From: Chondrilla cf. caribensis
Taxonomy: Eukaryota > Porifera > Demospongiae > Chondrillida > Chondrillidae
NCBI GenBank assembly: GCA_964020155.1
Contig: OZ026568.1
Location: 700,001 to 732,500 of the forward strand
Direction of reading: 5' to 3'
DNA length: 32,500 nucleotides
Part shown: positions 14,501 through 22,614 of the stretch, piece after piece
Layout: each line of letters starts with the position of its first letter
Numbering within the stretch: the stretch's first letter is position 1
Made by a program: the position numbers and the translations under genes
Notes under the pieces: generated by a model
What the model was told of the DNA's origin: nothing
Database searches by the model: none
The model's input: the letters and a program-made list of their open reading frames with translations, nothing else

Positions 14501-16763
14501 AAGAAAATGTTCTTACAAGGTAAATCTAAATTTTCACCGTTAGAGATGTTCGTATCTATTACCATTGTCAATATGTCATAATTGAAATCCATTTCTTCTC
14601 CTTCCTATACAACAAATGCGGTGACATCTCGATAACGGTAATGGATATGAACCTCTCTATTGGTAAAAATTTAGATATTATCTTTATCTATCTTTTCATG
14701 TTGAATGTATCCCAGCAGCTTTAATAAAACCCACCAGTATCGCTACATTGGCCAATTTCATATGGTTTATTGGAGCGGCAATTTTACCATTACTGAATTA
14801 TAATTTCGAAATAAGAAATAAAAGGTATAAATGTGCATAGAGGTTTCGGTTATGTTTGTTGAACTTGAAATGTCACCCGCAGAGAAAAATTAGTGTATCA
14901 AAATCATTCAAATAGTTGGCGGCCATTTTGTCAATGCCAGCGATATTGACATGTCATAACTATGTAGCTAAACTTCTCAAGAAAAGGCGGAATGATCAAC
15001 TACATCCCAGACCTACGTATGCATCGACATTGGGTAGAAAGAGGGTAAAACTAACTTTACACCATGTCGCTTGTTGATATTCGCTCCCATTGTCAACATG
15101 TGACAGTTTATATTTTTCACTTTTTGCCACAAACCGACAAAACCGTCATATCTCAAGAATGGGGAAAGAAATCAAAAAGCGACGCGGTGAAAAAATAGGT
15201 ATCATTATTGGGAATGTTTCAAGCTGGAAAGTTAAACTCGTGCCTTCCGTTAAATGTCCTGCCACATAGGTACGACGGCATGCAGAATATTTCCATCAAA
15301 TGAGAAAGCTACAAAATTTCCAAGAAATGAAAACATAATGTAATAGAAGTGTTTAAACTATTCTTTCGTGCATTGGGCCGGTCTTGGAGGAAGAAAAGGC
15401 AGAAATAATAAGGGTATTTCCCGGCAGCAATTTTGTTTACGGCACAGATTTCACGTTTATACCTGCATATAGTATGAGAAAAATGACCGATTTGAAATAT
15501 TGACAACTAGAAATTGGACTAGAAGTCGATAGCAGAAGCTTTGTTGAACGTAATATCCTCATCAAAGGTTCTTTAAATCTGAAAAGGAGCCTCGAGTTTT
15601 CCAAGTGTGGGGGTGGCATCTCTATAAATTTATGAACTCAAATTAATTGTTTCAATCAGCAATAGACTTTTCTATGTTTTGTGTTCCCATGTGATGCTGA
15701 ATAAGTGTCTATTATGTGTAACCACAGTTTTCCAAGGCTGGTTTGTCGGCAATATTAAATTTATTAATAACTAACATTTCAAAAATTCACCCTTTTCATA
15801 ATTTCTTTCATTTAAATTCACAGTAAACCAGTCATCACCAGTTCACAAGAGCATTACGTCTGTTGCTGTTGGGAAAATCCTTTCAGATTGAGGAGTGTTT
15901 AGAAATGCAGTCTGGTGAAGAGTTTTTCATCTACATGGATGAAGAACTGCAGATCTGCAGATGAAGGACTCTCTTCATCAGACTGTGTTTCTAAATGCTC
16001 CTCAATCCAAAAGGATCTACCAACAACAGTTGGAAACTTCGCAGTCCGAAATCCCTAAGTCTGTTATTCTACTTGCCATGCTGGGCATTATGTACTCTTG
16101 GGTCTCATAGAATATCAAATACATTGCCCATCAACAAACTTCCATTTTTCACACCATTCACCACCATCACTGCTTAAACTATACACTATCACTTGTTAGT
16201 CTGGCATCATCAAAATAACACATAACTTGGAATCAATACCCCGAAGCACCCCATTGATATGGCTTCAGGTTGGTGTTATCTTCATGGACAGCTCACCACC
16301 ACAGCTGAAGATTAACAGTGTCTGAAGTCACCCAATTACACATTATCCCGCTTCACCCCAGACAAATTTTGCTATCATGAAATTCTTAAAATTTCATGAT
16401 CAGCACTTGGACTGGCCGGTTAGACTACTAACCTCCTTGCTCTGACTGGCTACGTCCGGTAACAGGTCCAGGATTGATCTCCACATCACCTGATAACAGC
16501 AATAATAAGATCATCATCGAGGTATGTCTTCGGGTCTTATGACATCTGAAAGGTCTTGATTTTCTCGCCAGACACAACCACGTACGAGAGAGAGGAGACC
16601 GACCGACAGTGTTCCGGATACTGGAGTACGAATTGTCCTCAAGAAAGACGCCCGATTTACCGTCCTGCATCCATGTCGCTAAATCGGGACCGTACGAACA
16701 CGGCACAACGGGTAGGGAAGTCACCAATACACCAAGAACGCAGGCAGATATCCAGAACGCCAT
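298..16763 (-). CDS. NLR receptor gene: 2A-like leader, CARD-like, NACHT, LRR (13 exons seen, 3' end outside window)
   Basis: NOD-like receptor, a cytosolic innate-immune sensor class whose NACHT ATPase oligomerises after LRR sensing and signals through a death-fold domain. Thirteen exons can be joined with matching phases: 16433-16763, 13780-14082, 10105-10205, 6455-8138, 5779-5954, 4975-5173, 4477-4616, 4234-4317, 4077-4169, 2921-3071, 1182-1324, 959-1093 and 298-464. They encode about 1,235 residues. Order: hydrophobic leader with a 2A-like motif (residues 91-100), CARD-like domain (about 111-210), proline-rich linker (212-245), NACHT (Walker A GAPGCGKT at about 330, Walker B LILDGFDE at about 411, ITTRPSR at about 446), then LRR-like exons. 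It starts about 600 bp downstream of the beta-TrCP stop on the same strand. The link from leader to CARD across a 2.35-kb intron rests on phase, donor and position only. The last exon ends at a donor, so the gene probably continues past the left edge. Confidence 0.85.
690..765. repeat. (TG)n microsatellite with CG core
   Basis: TG runs around a (GC)5-type core in the intron between NLR exons 12 and 13. Alternating purine-pyrimidine throughout. Confidence 0.9.
959..1093 (-). CDS. NLR exon 12: LRR-like
   Basis: 135 nt, phase 0 at both ends, acceptor TTTATAAAG|ATA and donor AGCTGG|GTGAGT. Encodes DVTVEAVKDICSNCRLRKM then RLTMFEGF. A stronger-looking AG 14-17 bp downstream would break the phase. 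Confidence 0.7.
1182..1324 (-). CDS. NLR exon 11: LRR-like
   Basis: 143 nt between acceptor TCCATGCAG|GT and a weak donor CTAAAG|GTCTGT. Encodes DDWCQLLVDGPMSRREC then a copy of the exon-7 pattern (NDAKGLEELSLK). Phase fits exons 10 and 12. Confidence 0.8.
1681..2286 (-). mobile_element. Non-autonomous hAT-like element with a BED-finger remnant
   Basis: The ends AGCGCTGGGCGGTAT and (complement) AGCACTGGGCGGTAC are 13/15 identical terminal inverted repeats. Inside, 1999-1850 on the minus strand reads MARSSAVSLNFDQRTGDTGD then KSDIWKYIALRVNEDD, resembling the start of a BED-type zinc finger as in hAT transposases; the reading frame ends before the zinc-binding cysteines. Flanks ACATACAT and ACACACAC may be a decayed 8-bp target duplication. 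The element lies in the intron between NLR exons 10 and 11, and a (CA)n tract starts right at its end. Confidence 0.6.
2287..2515. repeat. (CA)n compound microsatellite
   Basis: Two long CA runs separated by about 110 bp of degenerate CA-rich sequence, starting directly at the end of the hAT-like element. The ORFs reading HTHTHT or CVCVCV here are artefacts. Confidence 0.95.
2921..3071 (-). CDS. NLR exon 10: LRR-like
   Basis: 151 nt between acceptor CTCCAACAG|GGG and donor TTACTAG|GTGAGT, phase 0 in and 1 out. Contains SLEIIAAHTNHITCVRFEC, an LRR-like turn. Confidence 0.8.
3072..4076. other. NLR intron between exons 9 and 10
   Basis: About 1 kb with no confident exon. A 69-nt open segment with splice-like ends (3567-3635) is phase-compatible but does not look like an LRR. 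Confidence 0.5.
4077..4169 (-). CDS. NLR exon 9: LRR-like (31 codons)
   Basis: 93 nt between acceptor TTGTTGTAG|ATG and donor GAGGAA|GTATGT, phase 0 at both ends. Encodes DLVLSVVKGVSRNKKVSEL followed by GVVIEE, the same helix-turn-strand unit as the neighbouring LRR exons. Confidence 0.8.
4234..4317 (-). CDS. NLR exon 8: LRR-like (28 codons)
   Basis: 84 nt between acceptor CTGGTCAG|TGT and donor CCATTG|GTGAGG, phase 0 at both ends. Encodes one LRR length: DEVEELVATSEQLVKVEV. Confidence 0.8.
4477..4616 (-). CDS. NLR exon 7: LRR-like
   Basis: Acceptor AGTACCAG|TG, donor AAAATG|GTATGT, 140 nt, phases match. Encodes QLWKTLLVHREKC then AVLSGLRDAKKLKELVVHM. It is a diverged repeat of exon 11, which carries GQLLSRVNDAKGLEELSL in the same place, suggesting exon duplication within the gene. 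Confidence 0.85.
4975..5173 (-). CDS. NLR exon 6: LRR-like
   Basis: Acceptor TTTTCTTAG|ATG and donor TGTAAAG|GTGAGT, 199 nt. An alternative donor (GAAG|GTAAAT) would end it at 4993 in the same phase. Contains NNCLREFHLTVG and NDTLNEVTIDLEG, typical LxxLxL turns. Confidence 0.85.
5208..5376. repeat. Direct duplication, 56 bp, 113-bp offset
   Basis: 5208-5263 and 5321-5376 are nearly identical (CCTGGTCTCCTAAAACCTTC onward to CTACTG.AATGAA). This is a recent local duplication in the intron upstream of NLR exon 6. Confidence 0.9.
5779..5954 (-). CDS. NLR exon 5: LRR-like
   Basis: Acceptor TTTTACAG|AT, donor ATATGAA|GTAAGA, 176 nt, phase-consistent with the NACHT exon (G|AT gives D). Leucine-rich turns: AQHLETITLPMKL and LPALEALILNI. 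Confidence 0.85.
6368..6414. repeat. 47-bp palindromic element
   Basis: GTAAT.GATAAA at one end mirrors TTTATC.ATTAC at the other, with TCGA in the centre. It begins 41 bp after the NACHT exon donor. It shares AGATAAACCA.GGCACTTCG.GGTGTC with the longer palindrome at 20836-20940. Confidence 0.75.
6455..8138 (-). CDS. NLR exon 4: NACHT NTPase domain
   Basis: A 1,684-nt exon open throughout, from acceptor TTATTTTGTAG|GTA to donor GAAAGTG|GTGAAT. NACHT marks in order: Walker A GAPGCGKTT (P-loop), hydrophobic strand HLVLLVELRW, Walker B VALILDGFDEIAD with the acidic pair, sensor-like VVITTRPSR, NACHT-associated helical part with LRGICRIPRALEILCKV, a winged-helix/HD2-like part with FNHKTVQETLAAIHIA, then the first LRR-like turns (LQRLHFEINI, LRELICDRL). 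This is the ATP-dependent oligomerisation engine of STAND receptors. No frameshift or stop is seen, and key nucleotide-binding residues are intact. A relic copy of its 5' 160 bp lies just upstream (8476-8638). Confidence 0.95.
8476..8638 (-). pseudogene. Relic duplicate of the 5' end of the NACHT exon
   Basis: Lines up base for base, with many substitutions and small gaps, with 7975-8140. Shared blocks include the CCATGGA(T/C)GG segment, the TCTACAGT segment and the acceptor-side CCTACC segment. The frame is broken, and the copy stops before the P-loop. It lies about 340 bp upstream of the intact exon, inside the preceding intron. Confidence 0.8.
8695..8905. mobile_element. Fold-back (MITE-like) element with about 55-bp arms
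   Basis: 8695-8750 and 8850-8905 are imperfect inverted repeats (AATTTCTAAATCTC at one end, its complement at the other). The roughly 100-bp centre contains at least five TTAAC-GTTAAC type half sites. It sits in the NLR intron before the NACHT exon, next to the relic exon. No coding capacity. Confidence 0.7.
9000..10104. other. NLR intron sequence, no feature recognised
   Basis: AT-rich sequence upstream of the NACHT exon. Short ORFs on both strands show no recognisable domain. A segment near 9520-9570 vaguely recalls a Helitron 5' terminus but no matching 3' end was found. Confidence 0.5.
10105..10205 (-). CDS. NLR exon 3: proline-rich linker
   Basis: 101 nt between acceptor CTGTTCCAG and donor AAGCAG|GTCAGT. 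It encodes a Pro/Ser-rich stretch (SQPPTVPHPPHPEPTSPPS) ending in DESSRKLKQ. Phases fit both neighbours (A|GT in, phase 0 out). It probably spaces the CARD from the NACHT domain. Confidence 0.8.
11340..12924 (-). pseudogene. Decayed DDE-type transposase in an NLR intron
   Basis: Pieces in several frames follow one transposase order: an acidic N-terminus (12924-12709, repeated DDQNQ); a helix-turn-helix part (12647-12327, VGYSERTVREWKSRFHAAGG); a segment near 12250 reading WMHHLGFEVVDNKKGAYVDG in another frame; FIFHGESTFQANE near 12090; FDHSGCHNAMAEDAL near 11740; and IPKFHCELNPIEQCWAQSKK near 11420. The last three are the three acidic motifs of the catalytic core. The first should be FHDES, so the catalytic Asp is Gly here. 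Stops and frameshifts between pieces mean it is dead. It lies on the same strand as the host gene, between the CARD exon and the linker exon. Terminal inverted repeats were not found. Confidence 0.8.
13427..13569. repeat. Two about 41-bp direct repeats about 100 bp apart
   Basis: 13427-13468 and 13529-13569 share ATGGAAGA.TA.GGAACATGCAG-type sequence (roughly 85% by eye). They lie about 210 bp upstream of the CARD exon donor, inside the intron. Confidence 0.6.
13780..14082 (-). CDS. NLR exon 2: CARD-like death-fold domain
   Basis: Acceptor TTTTGGTCAAG|AC and donor CCTTCCA|GTAAGT enclose 303 nt. The reading frame has the spacing of a CARD: MEKYRDRFLRC at the start (helix 1), VIPEDLYHQIDR (the 'gvLteeeyeeI' helix 2/3 region), ANEKLYLHL, and TIHHLCDVM followed by PLMKELGEDM (the 'LLdiL..F...L' helices). 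CARDs recruit signalling partners by homotypic contact. The exon also contains an ATG in frame at 14062, an alternative start if the upstream leader exon is not used. Assignment as CARD rather than another death-fold is by pattern. Confidence 0.75.
14521..14680. repeat. Imperfect inverted repeat, 50-bp arms
   Basis: 14521-14570 (TAAATCTAAATTTTCACCGT...) is matched by the complement of 14631-14680, about 80% by eye, with a 60-bp loop. It lies in the 2.35-kb NLR intron between leader and CARD exons. Fold-back element or hairpin RNA source. Confidence 0.65.
14700..15850. other. NLR intron 1 interior, nothing recognised
   Basis: AT-rich sequence between the two hairpins of the first NLR intron. 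No domain-bearing ORF, RNA gene or clear repeat was seen. Confidence 0.5.
15861..16030. repeat. Imperfect inverted repeat, about 62-bp arms
   Basis: 15861-15922 pairs with the complement of 15969-16030 (shared blocks GATTGAGGAG, TTTAGAAA and CAGTCTG.TGAAGAG). The loop holds the perfect palindrome CTGCAGATCTGCAG. It lies about 400 bp from the 2A-exon donor, inside the same intron. Confidence 0.7.
16433..16763 (-). CDS. NLR exon 1: leader with 2A-like (NPGP) motif
   Basis: Open from an ATG in strong context (AAACATGGCG) at 16763. Residues 1-20 are hydrophobic, like a signal peptide; residues 83-100 read MMILLLLLSGDVEINPGP. The last part matches the 2A consensus D(V/I)ExNPGP, at which the ribosome skips the final Gly-Pro bond (between residues 99 and 100, nucleotides 16464-16493). 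An internal ATG pair at 16512-16517 would give an 18-residue hydrophobic 2A leader. That shape is known from sea urchin NLR proteins, where unskipped 2A acts as a signal sequence. The exon ends at donor CAAGGAG|GTTAGT after one base of a codon, which fits the CARD exon exactly. Caution: the same motif is typical of the ORF start of some non-LTR retrotransposons, so this may be a captured or unrelated retroelement fragment. Confidence 0.65.
16464..16493 (-). other. 2A-like ribosome-skipping motif SGDVEINPGP
   Basis: All invariant positions of the 2A core (D-x-E-x-N-P-G-P) are present, directly after a run of leucines. In known 2A peptides the ribosome releases the chain after NPG and restarts at the final P. 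Function here is inferred from the motif alone. Confidence 0.8.
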
Positions 16764-16802
16764 GTTTACGGTCCAGAAAAGGGTGTCTATGGTCTAAAAG
16801 GA

Positions 16803-16828
16803 ATTCCGGTCCAAGACTGCACTTCCGG
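16803..16828 (-). promoter_or_regulatory. Putative ETS sites upstream of the NLR start codon
   Basis: The minus strand reads CCGGAAGTG (16820-16828) and ACCGGAAT (16803-16810), 40-65 bp before the ATG at 16763. CCGGAAGT is the ETS-factor core common in animal proximal promoters. Its place between the beta-TrCP 3' end and the NLR first ATG fits a promoter, but this is motif evidence only. Confidence 0.35.
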
Positions 16829-16864
16829 ATCAAGTATCACTTCTGTGTCTATAGTTAATTCTAC

Positions 16865-17368
16865 ATATTATTATACATAATTATATAATAATACATGTAT
16901 ATATAATAATATAAATACACGCACGTACATGCATGCAGTCTTCCCTCAATCACAGAATAGGCAAGTTCCTGACAATTTTTGTGCTATTGACAAGGACGGT
17001 CCTTATCTCATCATAACACTTATACCCCTACACAATGTAGCTATATCAGCTACTAGAACACTGATTTTATAGCATGGATAAGAATGAGGAAACCAACTAG
17101 GCTGATCATGACAGTATAAAGCCAATTCCTGTTGTGTACTAACTCAAGGATATCATACTCATTATGAGATGTCCTTCACATCTCTCCACATACACCTCTC
17201 ACGATCACTGCTCAACGACACTCCACATTTAACAAACAACAATAATAATTAGAATTTCAACAGAATCATTACAAGTCAATTAAAACTGATGATACACGGA
17301 CGACACAATCAGCAACACATCATATCAAGTACACACAGGAAGTGCACGGAGGAATTAACGGGGGTCAC
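16865..17368. other. Intergenic: beta-TrCP 3' UTR region and NLR upstream region
   Basis: About 500 bp between the beta-TrCP stop and the NLR promoter motifs. Includes an AT-rich ATATAATAATATA tract (16865-16920). No canonical AATAAA was found on the minus strand. Confidence 0.5.
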
Positions 17369-17584
17369 TCAAATGGAGGTGACGTGTTCAAGGTGGGGTT
17401 TCTGGGGGGAGTGGTCTGGAGACTCTTGGAACTTTGAATTCTCCACCTCCATCTTGGTGGATCCGAACACATCAGTTCCTGCCTCCGCACTGAGGAAGTC
17501 CCAAATTAGAATGGTGTCATCGTGAGAGCTGCTCACAATCTGGAAGTCATCAAACTGTAGTCTGAAGACACGTCCCGTGTGTTC
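17369..17584 (-). CDS. BTRC/FBXW11: beta-TrCP last exon: WD blade 7 and C-terminus
   Basis: 216 nt with TGA stop at 17369-17371, acceptor [32 protein letters not shown] then [11 protein letters not shown] is near-identical to human; the about 40-residue tail is unlike the vertebrate tail. Confidence 0.95.
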   Translation of the reverse strand, partial: EHTGRVFRLQFDDFQIVSSSHDDTILIWDFLSAEAGTDVFGSTKMEVENSKFQESPDHSPQKPHLEHVTSI

Positions 17585-19173
17585 CTGGAAGATGGAGAAG
17601 TTGTTCAGCATAACATCTCACACAGTGAGGGATGATACAATAGATGAATATTTATCATATTGGTACTGGGAAAGTGTGGCAGATAAACAGGTTTGGCATA
17701 TTGATGAGAATGCACTGCACATGTAAAACACGCACAGTTACGGTACTTCAGATAGTAAACTTTATGACGTCAGACTTTGAACGGTAATTGTCTCTCCCGC
17801 TTTTTGTGTTATGAGTCTTTGACTAGCCTTAAAAGCAATGCAGTAGCAACTAGACGACTACGTACTCGTATAACGATACGAACGGTTGTAAGTACGGGCT
17901 TTTTATATAGAAACGTACGTTTGTTAGTACGGGTGTTTTTATAGAAACGTACGGTCGTAGGTACGGGCGTTTTCCCAAAAATGTACGTTTAGATAATGAA
18001 TGTGCCTATACGGGCGTTGGTAAGTGTGTAGAACGTCTATTTTTTATGCCATATACCGTAATAAATCTAATAAAAATATCATATACCGTACAAAGAATCA
18101 CTGCACCACACACTGGACAGTGTATAGGGAGGAATCACTGCACCACACACTGGACAGTGTATAGGGAGGAATCACTGCAGCACACACTGGACAGTGTATA
18201 GGGAGGAATCACTGCAGCACACACTGGACAGTGTATAGGGAGGAATCACTGCACCACACACTGGACAGTGTATAGGGAGGAATCACTGCACCACACACTG
18301 GACAGTGTATAGGGAGGAATCACTGTACCACACACTGGACAGTGTATAGGGAGGAATCACTGCACCACACACTGGACAGTGTATAGGGAGGAATCACTAC
18401 ACCACACACTGGACAGTGTATAGGGAGGAATCACTACAGCACACACTGGACAGTGTATAGGGAGGAATCACTGCAGCACACACTGGACAGTGTATAGGGA
18501 GGAATCACTACAGCACACACTGGACAGTGTATAGGGAGGAATCACTGCAGCACACACTGGACAGTGTCTAGGGAGGAATCACTGCACCACACACTGGACA
18601 GTGTATAGGGAGGAATCACTGCACCACACACTGGACAGTGTATAGGGAGGAATCACTGCACCACACACTGGACAGTGTATAGGGAGGAATCACTGCATCA
18701 CACACTGGACAGTGTATAGGGAGGAATCACTGCAGCACACACTGGACAGTGTATAGGGAGGAATCACTGAGGCACACACTGGACAGTGTATAGGGAGGAA
18801 TCACTGCACCACACACTGGACAGTGTATAGGGAGGAATCACTGCACCACACACTGGACAGTGTATAGGGAGGAATCACTGCACCACACACTGGACAGTAC
18901 GCTGGACATGAAGGTTCACGGATTGCATACACACACATGTAGACAGAGTGTAGCTTACAGCTAGTGTCCTCAGACAGAGCTCAGCTGTTGGTGTACGAGG
19001 ATCGAGGGCTGCCTTCAAGTCCCAAATCTTGATAGTTCTGTAAGGTAGACACACATAATCACCTCAGTCCACAGGTACAATGTATGTACAGCACAGCATA
19101 TGACCACTGGTGTACGAATACGTAAGCACACACTCCACTCAGGAAGTGAGATGATGACAATGACAGAGTACCA

Positions 19174-19240
<67 letters not shown>

Positions 19241-19450
19241 TCAAATGGATAGTAACATACCCATCATATGCTCCACTGACAATTCTCTTCCCATCAAATC
19301 TGATACATCTCACAAGTTCATCATGTCCTTCCAGTAACCGCAGACAAGCACCACACTCAATGTCCCAAATCCTACACAACCAACCAGAGATGAACAAGTT
19401 AATACAATGGATGCAACTCCTGTACACAGACCACACATGCACACCCACAC

Positions 19451-19530
<80 letters not shown>

Positions 19531-21735
19531 TATGGTATTATCAGATGACCCACTAACTACATACTGTCCTCTGTACTGTAGACAAGCTATACCTCTTCTG
19601 TGGCCGTGAAGAGTGCGAACAAACTCACTAGTAGATGTTCTCCAGACCTGCACACAAGGGTACATGCATAGCAGGAGTGTGTACACAGCTAATCTAACTA
19701 CAGTACAAATGTGTGTTTGTATCTCACGACATACGTAGAATGGAGAATATGCTACACAAGAGTATAATATTACAAGGTCAAAGGTTATCAAATGTTACAA
19801 CGTAGGGTCATGTAAGCAATTTCAATATGATGAGAAAGAGGAAGTTTCAAGGCAATATTGTAGCCTTTGGAGATGACGGGGAAAAGTACATACATACGTA
19901 GGTATATTACAGACACTAGCTACGTACATTACATATATAGTCCATGAACACAGGTTCAGGTGGAGAATGAGATTCTGATCAGGAGCAAACGTCCACTCCA
20001 CATCCACCCATCAAATAAAGCCTTGTCCAAGGTGACCCCTGTCCTCCACAAACTGACAGGTACCACACAATACATACACATAAAGGATAGGCACTATATA
20101 CACACCTTGATGGTTCTATCTCCTGAAGCAGACACGATGTAGCGATCATCAAAGTCCACTACATTGACAGCTGCTCTGTGACCCACCAGTACTCTCCTCA
20201 GTACTATGTCCTTTGGAGCCTTTATGTCCCACACAGCTATGGTGCGGTCCTATGGTGAACAGTACATGTAGAGCAGACAGTGAGTACAGTACTACACAGC
20301 TATGGTGAGGTCCTATGGTGAACAGTACATGTAGAGCAGACAGTGAGTACAGTACTACACAGCTATGGTGTGGTCCTATGGTGAACAGTACATGCAGAGC
20401 AGACAGTGAGTACAGTACTACACAGCTATGGTGCAGTCCTGTGTGTACCAACCTTGGAACATGTGACCATTGTGTTGGGGCTGAACCTCAAGTGCAACAC
20501 TGCCTCACAGTGGTGGAGAAGAGTGTTTAGCATCTCACCTGTTCTCACATCCCAGACCCTACAGTGGGGGGTGGATAGGAGCACACAGTACACAACATGG
20601 AAGTATGTATCACACAAGTACATATAACGATGGGTGATAAGATTAAAGGAATCCCCATGGCTGACATAGGCAAGGTCAACAACACTTCAATAAAGTTATA
20701 AGGACCGGACAGGTGCATTATATGTAGTTTACAACATGCTGCCATGGAAATAATGCCCCATCACATTCAAAGCCCACCATGAGAATTGAGTATTTGTGAT
20801 AAGGATTATAAGGACTGGAACAGGTGCATTATATACGTAATAGATAAACCATGGCACTTCGTGGTGTCCGTCATTTATCACACGAGCGAAGCGAGTGTGA
20901 TAAATGACGCGACACCACGAAGTGTCATGGTTTAACTGTTTTAACTAATGTTCACACGAATTGGCGCGCTTACGGAATAGACTAGTAGCCAGTTATCGTG
21001 AAGAGATGGCGGAAATCATCGAATTGCCGGGAGATGTCCCTCAATTTTTCGGTGAATTTGATTTTAACTGCTTTCCTTTAATAAGTCCCAAAGAAACACA
21101 CCTACATTTAGCTGCTTTGACGGAGAAATACGACCAATGTTCTCCACCTACACGTATATACGGTCACTACATAGCGAGTCGAATATGAACAAACGGAAAT
21201 CAATACCGAACGTGTGCCTTCAGAAGACCATTCTAATCTCACAGATAAGAAAGGAGAGGGAATTCAAAGAGAAAAGATAGTCGCCAAAAGTTTCTGACCA
21301 CGTTCGCTCTGTTTGCGCTGATTAAAATTAGCCGGTTAGCCGCACCATTCGTACCAAAGACCACCAATCGCATCAGAAATTAGGCTAAATCGGTTTTTGA
21401 TAGCTGGAACGACAGTATAGGCGAGGGCAAGTGGCCGAATTCGTTTTTGGACGAGTGCCACGAGTCGATCGAGATTGAAAAAATGGCCGCAGCTCTTCGC
21501 TGCGGAGGCCATGTACAACCGCATATCACATACAAACAATTAGCAATTAACATTAACCGGACTTGTTCAGTTTATATTAGCGTGCTGTTAACACACAGTT
21601 CCAATTTATATTACACCATTCTAATTTATATTACATGATGAATGATTGCAACTGTGTGTTATGGATTTTTTACAAATGGGAAAATCCATGGTAACATTAG
21701 TTAAGTATATTATATGTAGTTTGTGTGTGTATAAT

Positions 21736-21783
<48 letters not shown>

Positions 21784-21791
21784 ACACACAC

Positions 21792-21859
<68 letters not shown>

Positions 21860-22149
21860 ACCTTATGGTGGAGTCTGATGAGCCAGTGACAATGACCTGT
21901 TCATTGTACTGTAGACACAGTACAGATCCAGTGTGTCCCTTCAACACCATAGTACACTCCAAGTGTTGACGGTCCCACACCTGAGCAAACACAACCAGCA
22001 GTACAGAGTGAGTCCTTCAACACATTAATACACTATGTATGCATGTATGTATGTACGTACGTACGTACGTAATTGTATGTGAATACACTCAAATATACAT
22101 ACAAACATGCACGCATGAACCCACACACACACACCCACCCACCCACCCA

Positions 22150-22218
<69 letters not shown>

Positions 22219-22482
22219 TGATTGTGTTATCCCTCAGTCCACTAACTATCTTCTTGTCGTCATACTGTAGACAATAAACACCTTTACTGTTCTCACTGTT
22301 ACACTGTATTCGTTTCAAGGAGTGATTGCCACTCTTCCAGTTCTCCTCCATGTTCTGTGGACGGGCAGTCATTACAAGAACAAACATAACACATGGACTA
22401 ACAAGCTACACGTGAAATGCTAGGTTAAGATCGGATGACTCAATTTGTTACATCAATAAGTACCCTCATATACGTAAGTTGT

Positions 22483-22548
<66 letters not shown>

Positions 22549-22549
22549 A

Positions 22550-22614
<65 letters not shown>

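Noticed and set aside
18096..18898. Regularly spaced repeats resembling a CRISPR array
   Set aside because: Units are contiguous with no unique spacers, in an intron of an animal gene.
20961..21188. 75-codon plus-strand ORF in a beta-TrCP intron
   Set aside because: No domain recognised, opposite strand, next to a palindromic element; kept only as part of an unknown insertion.
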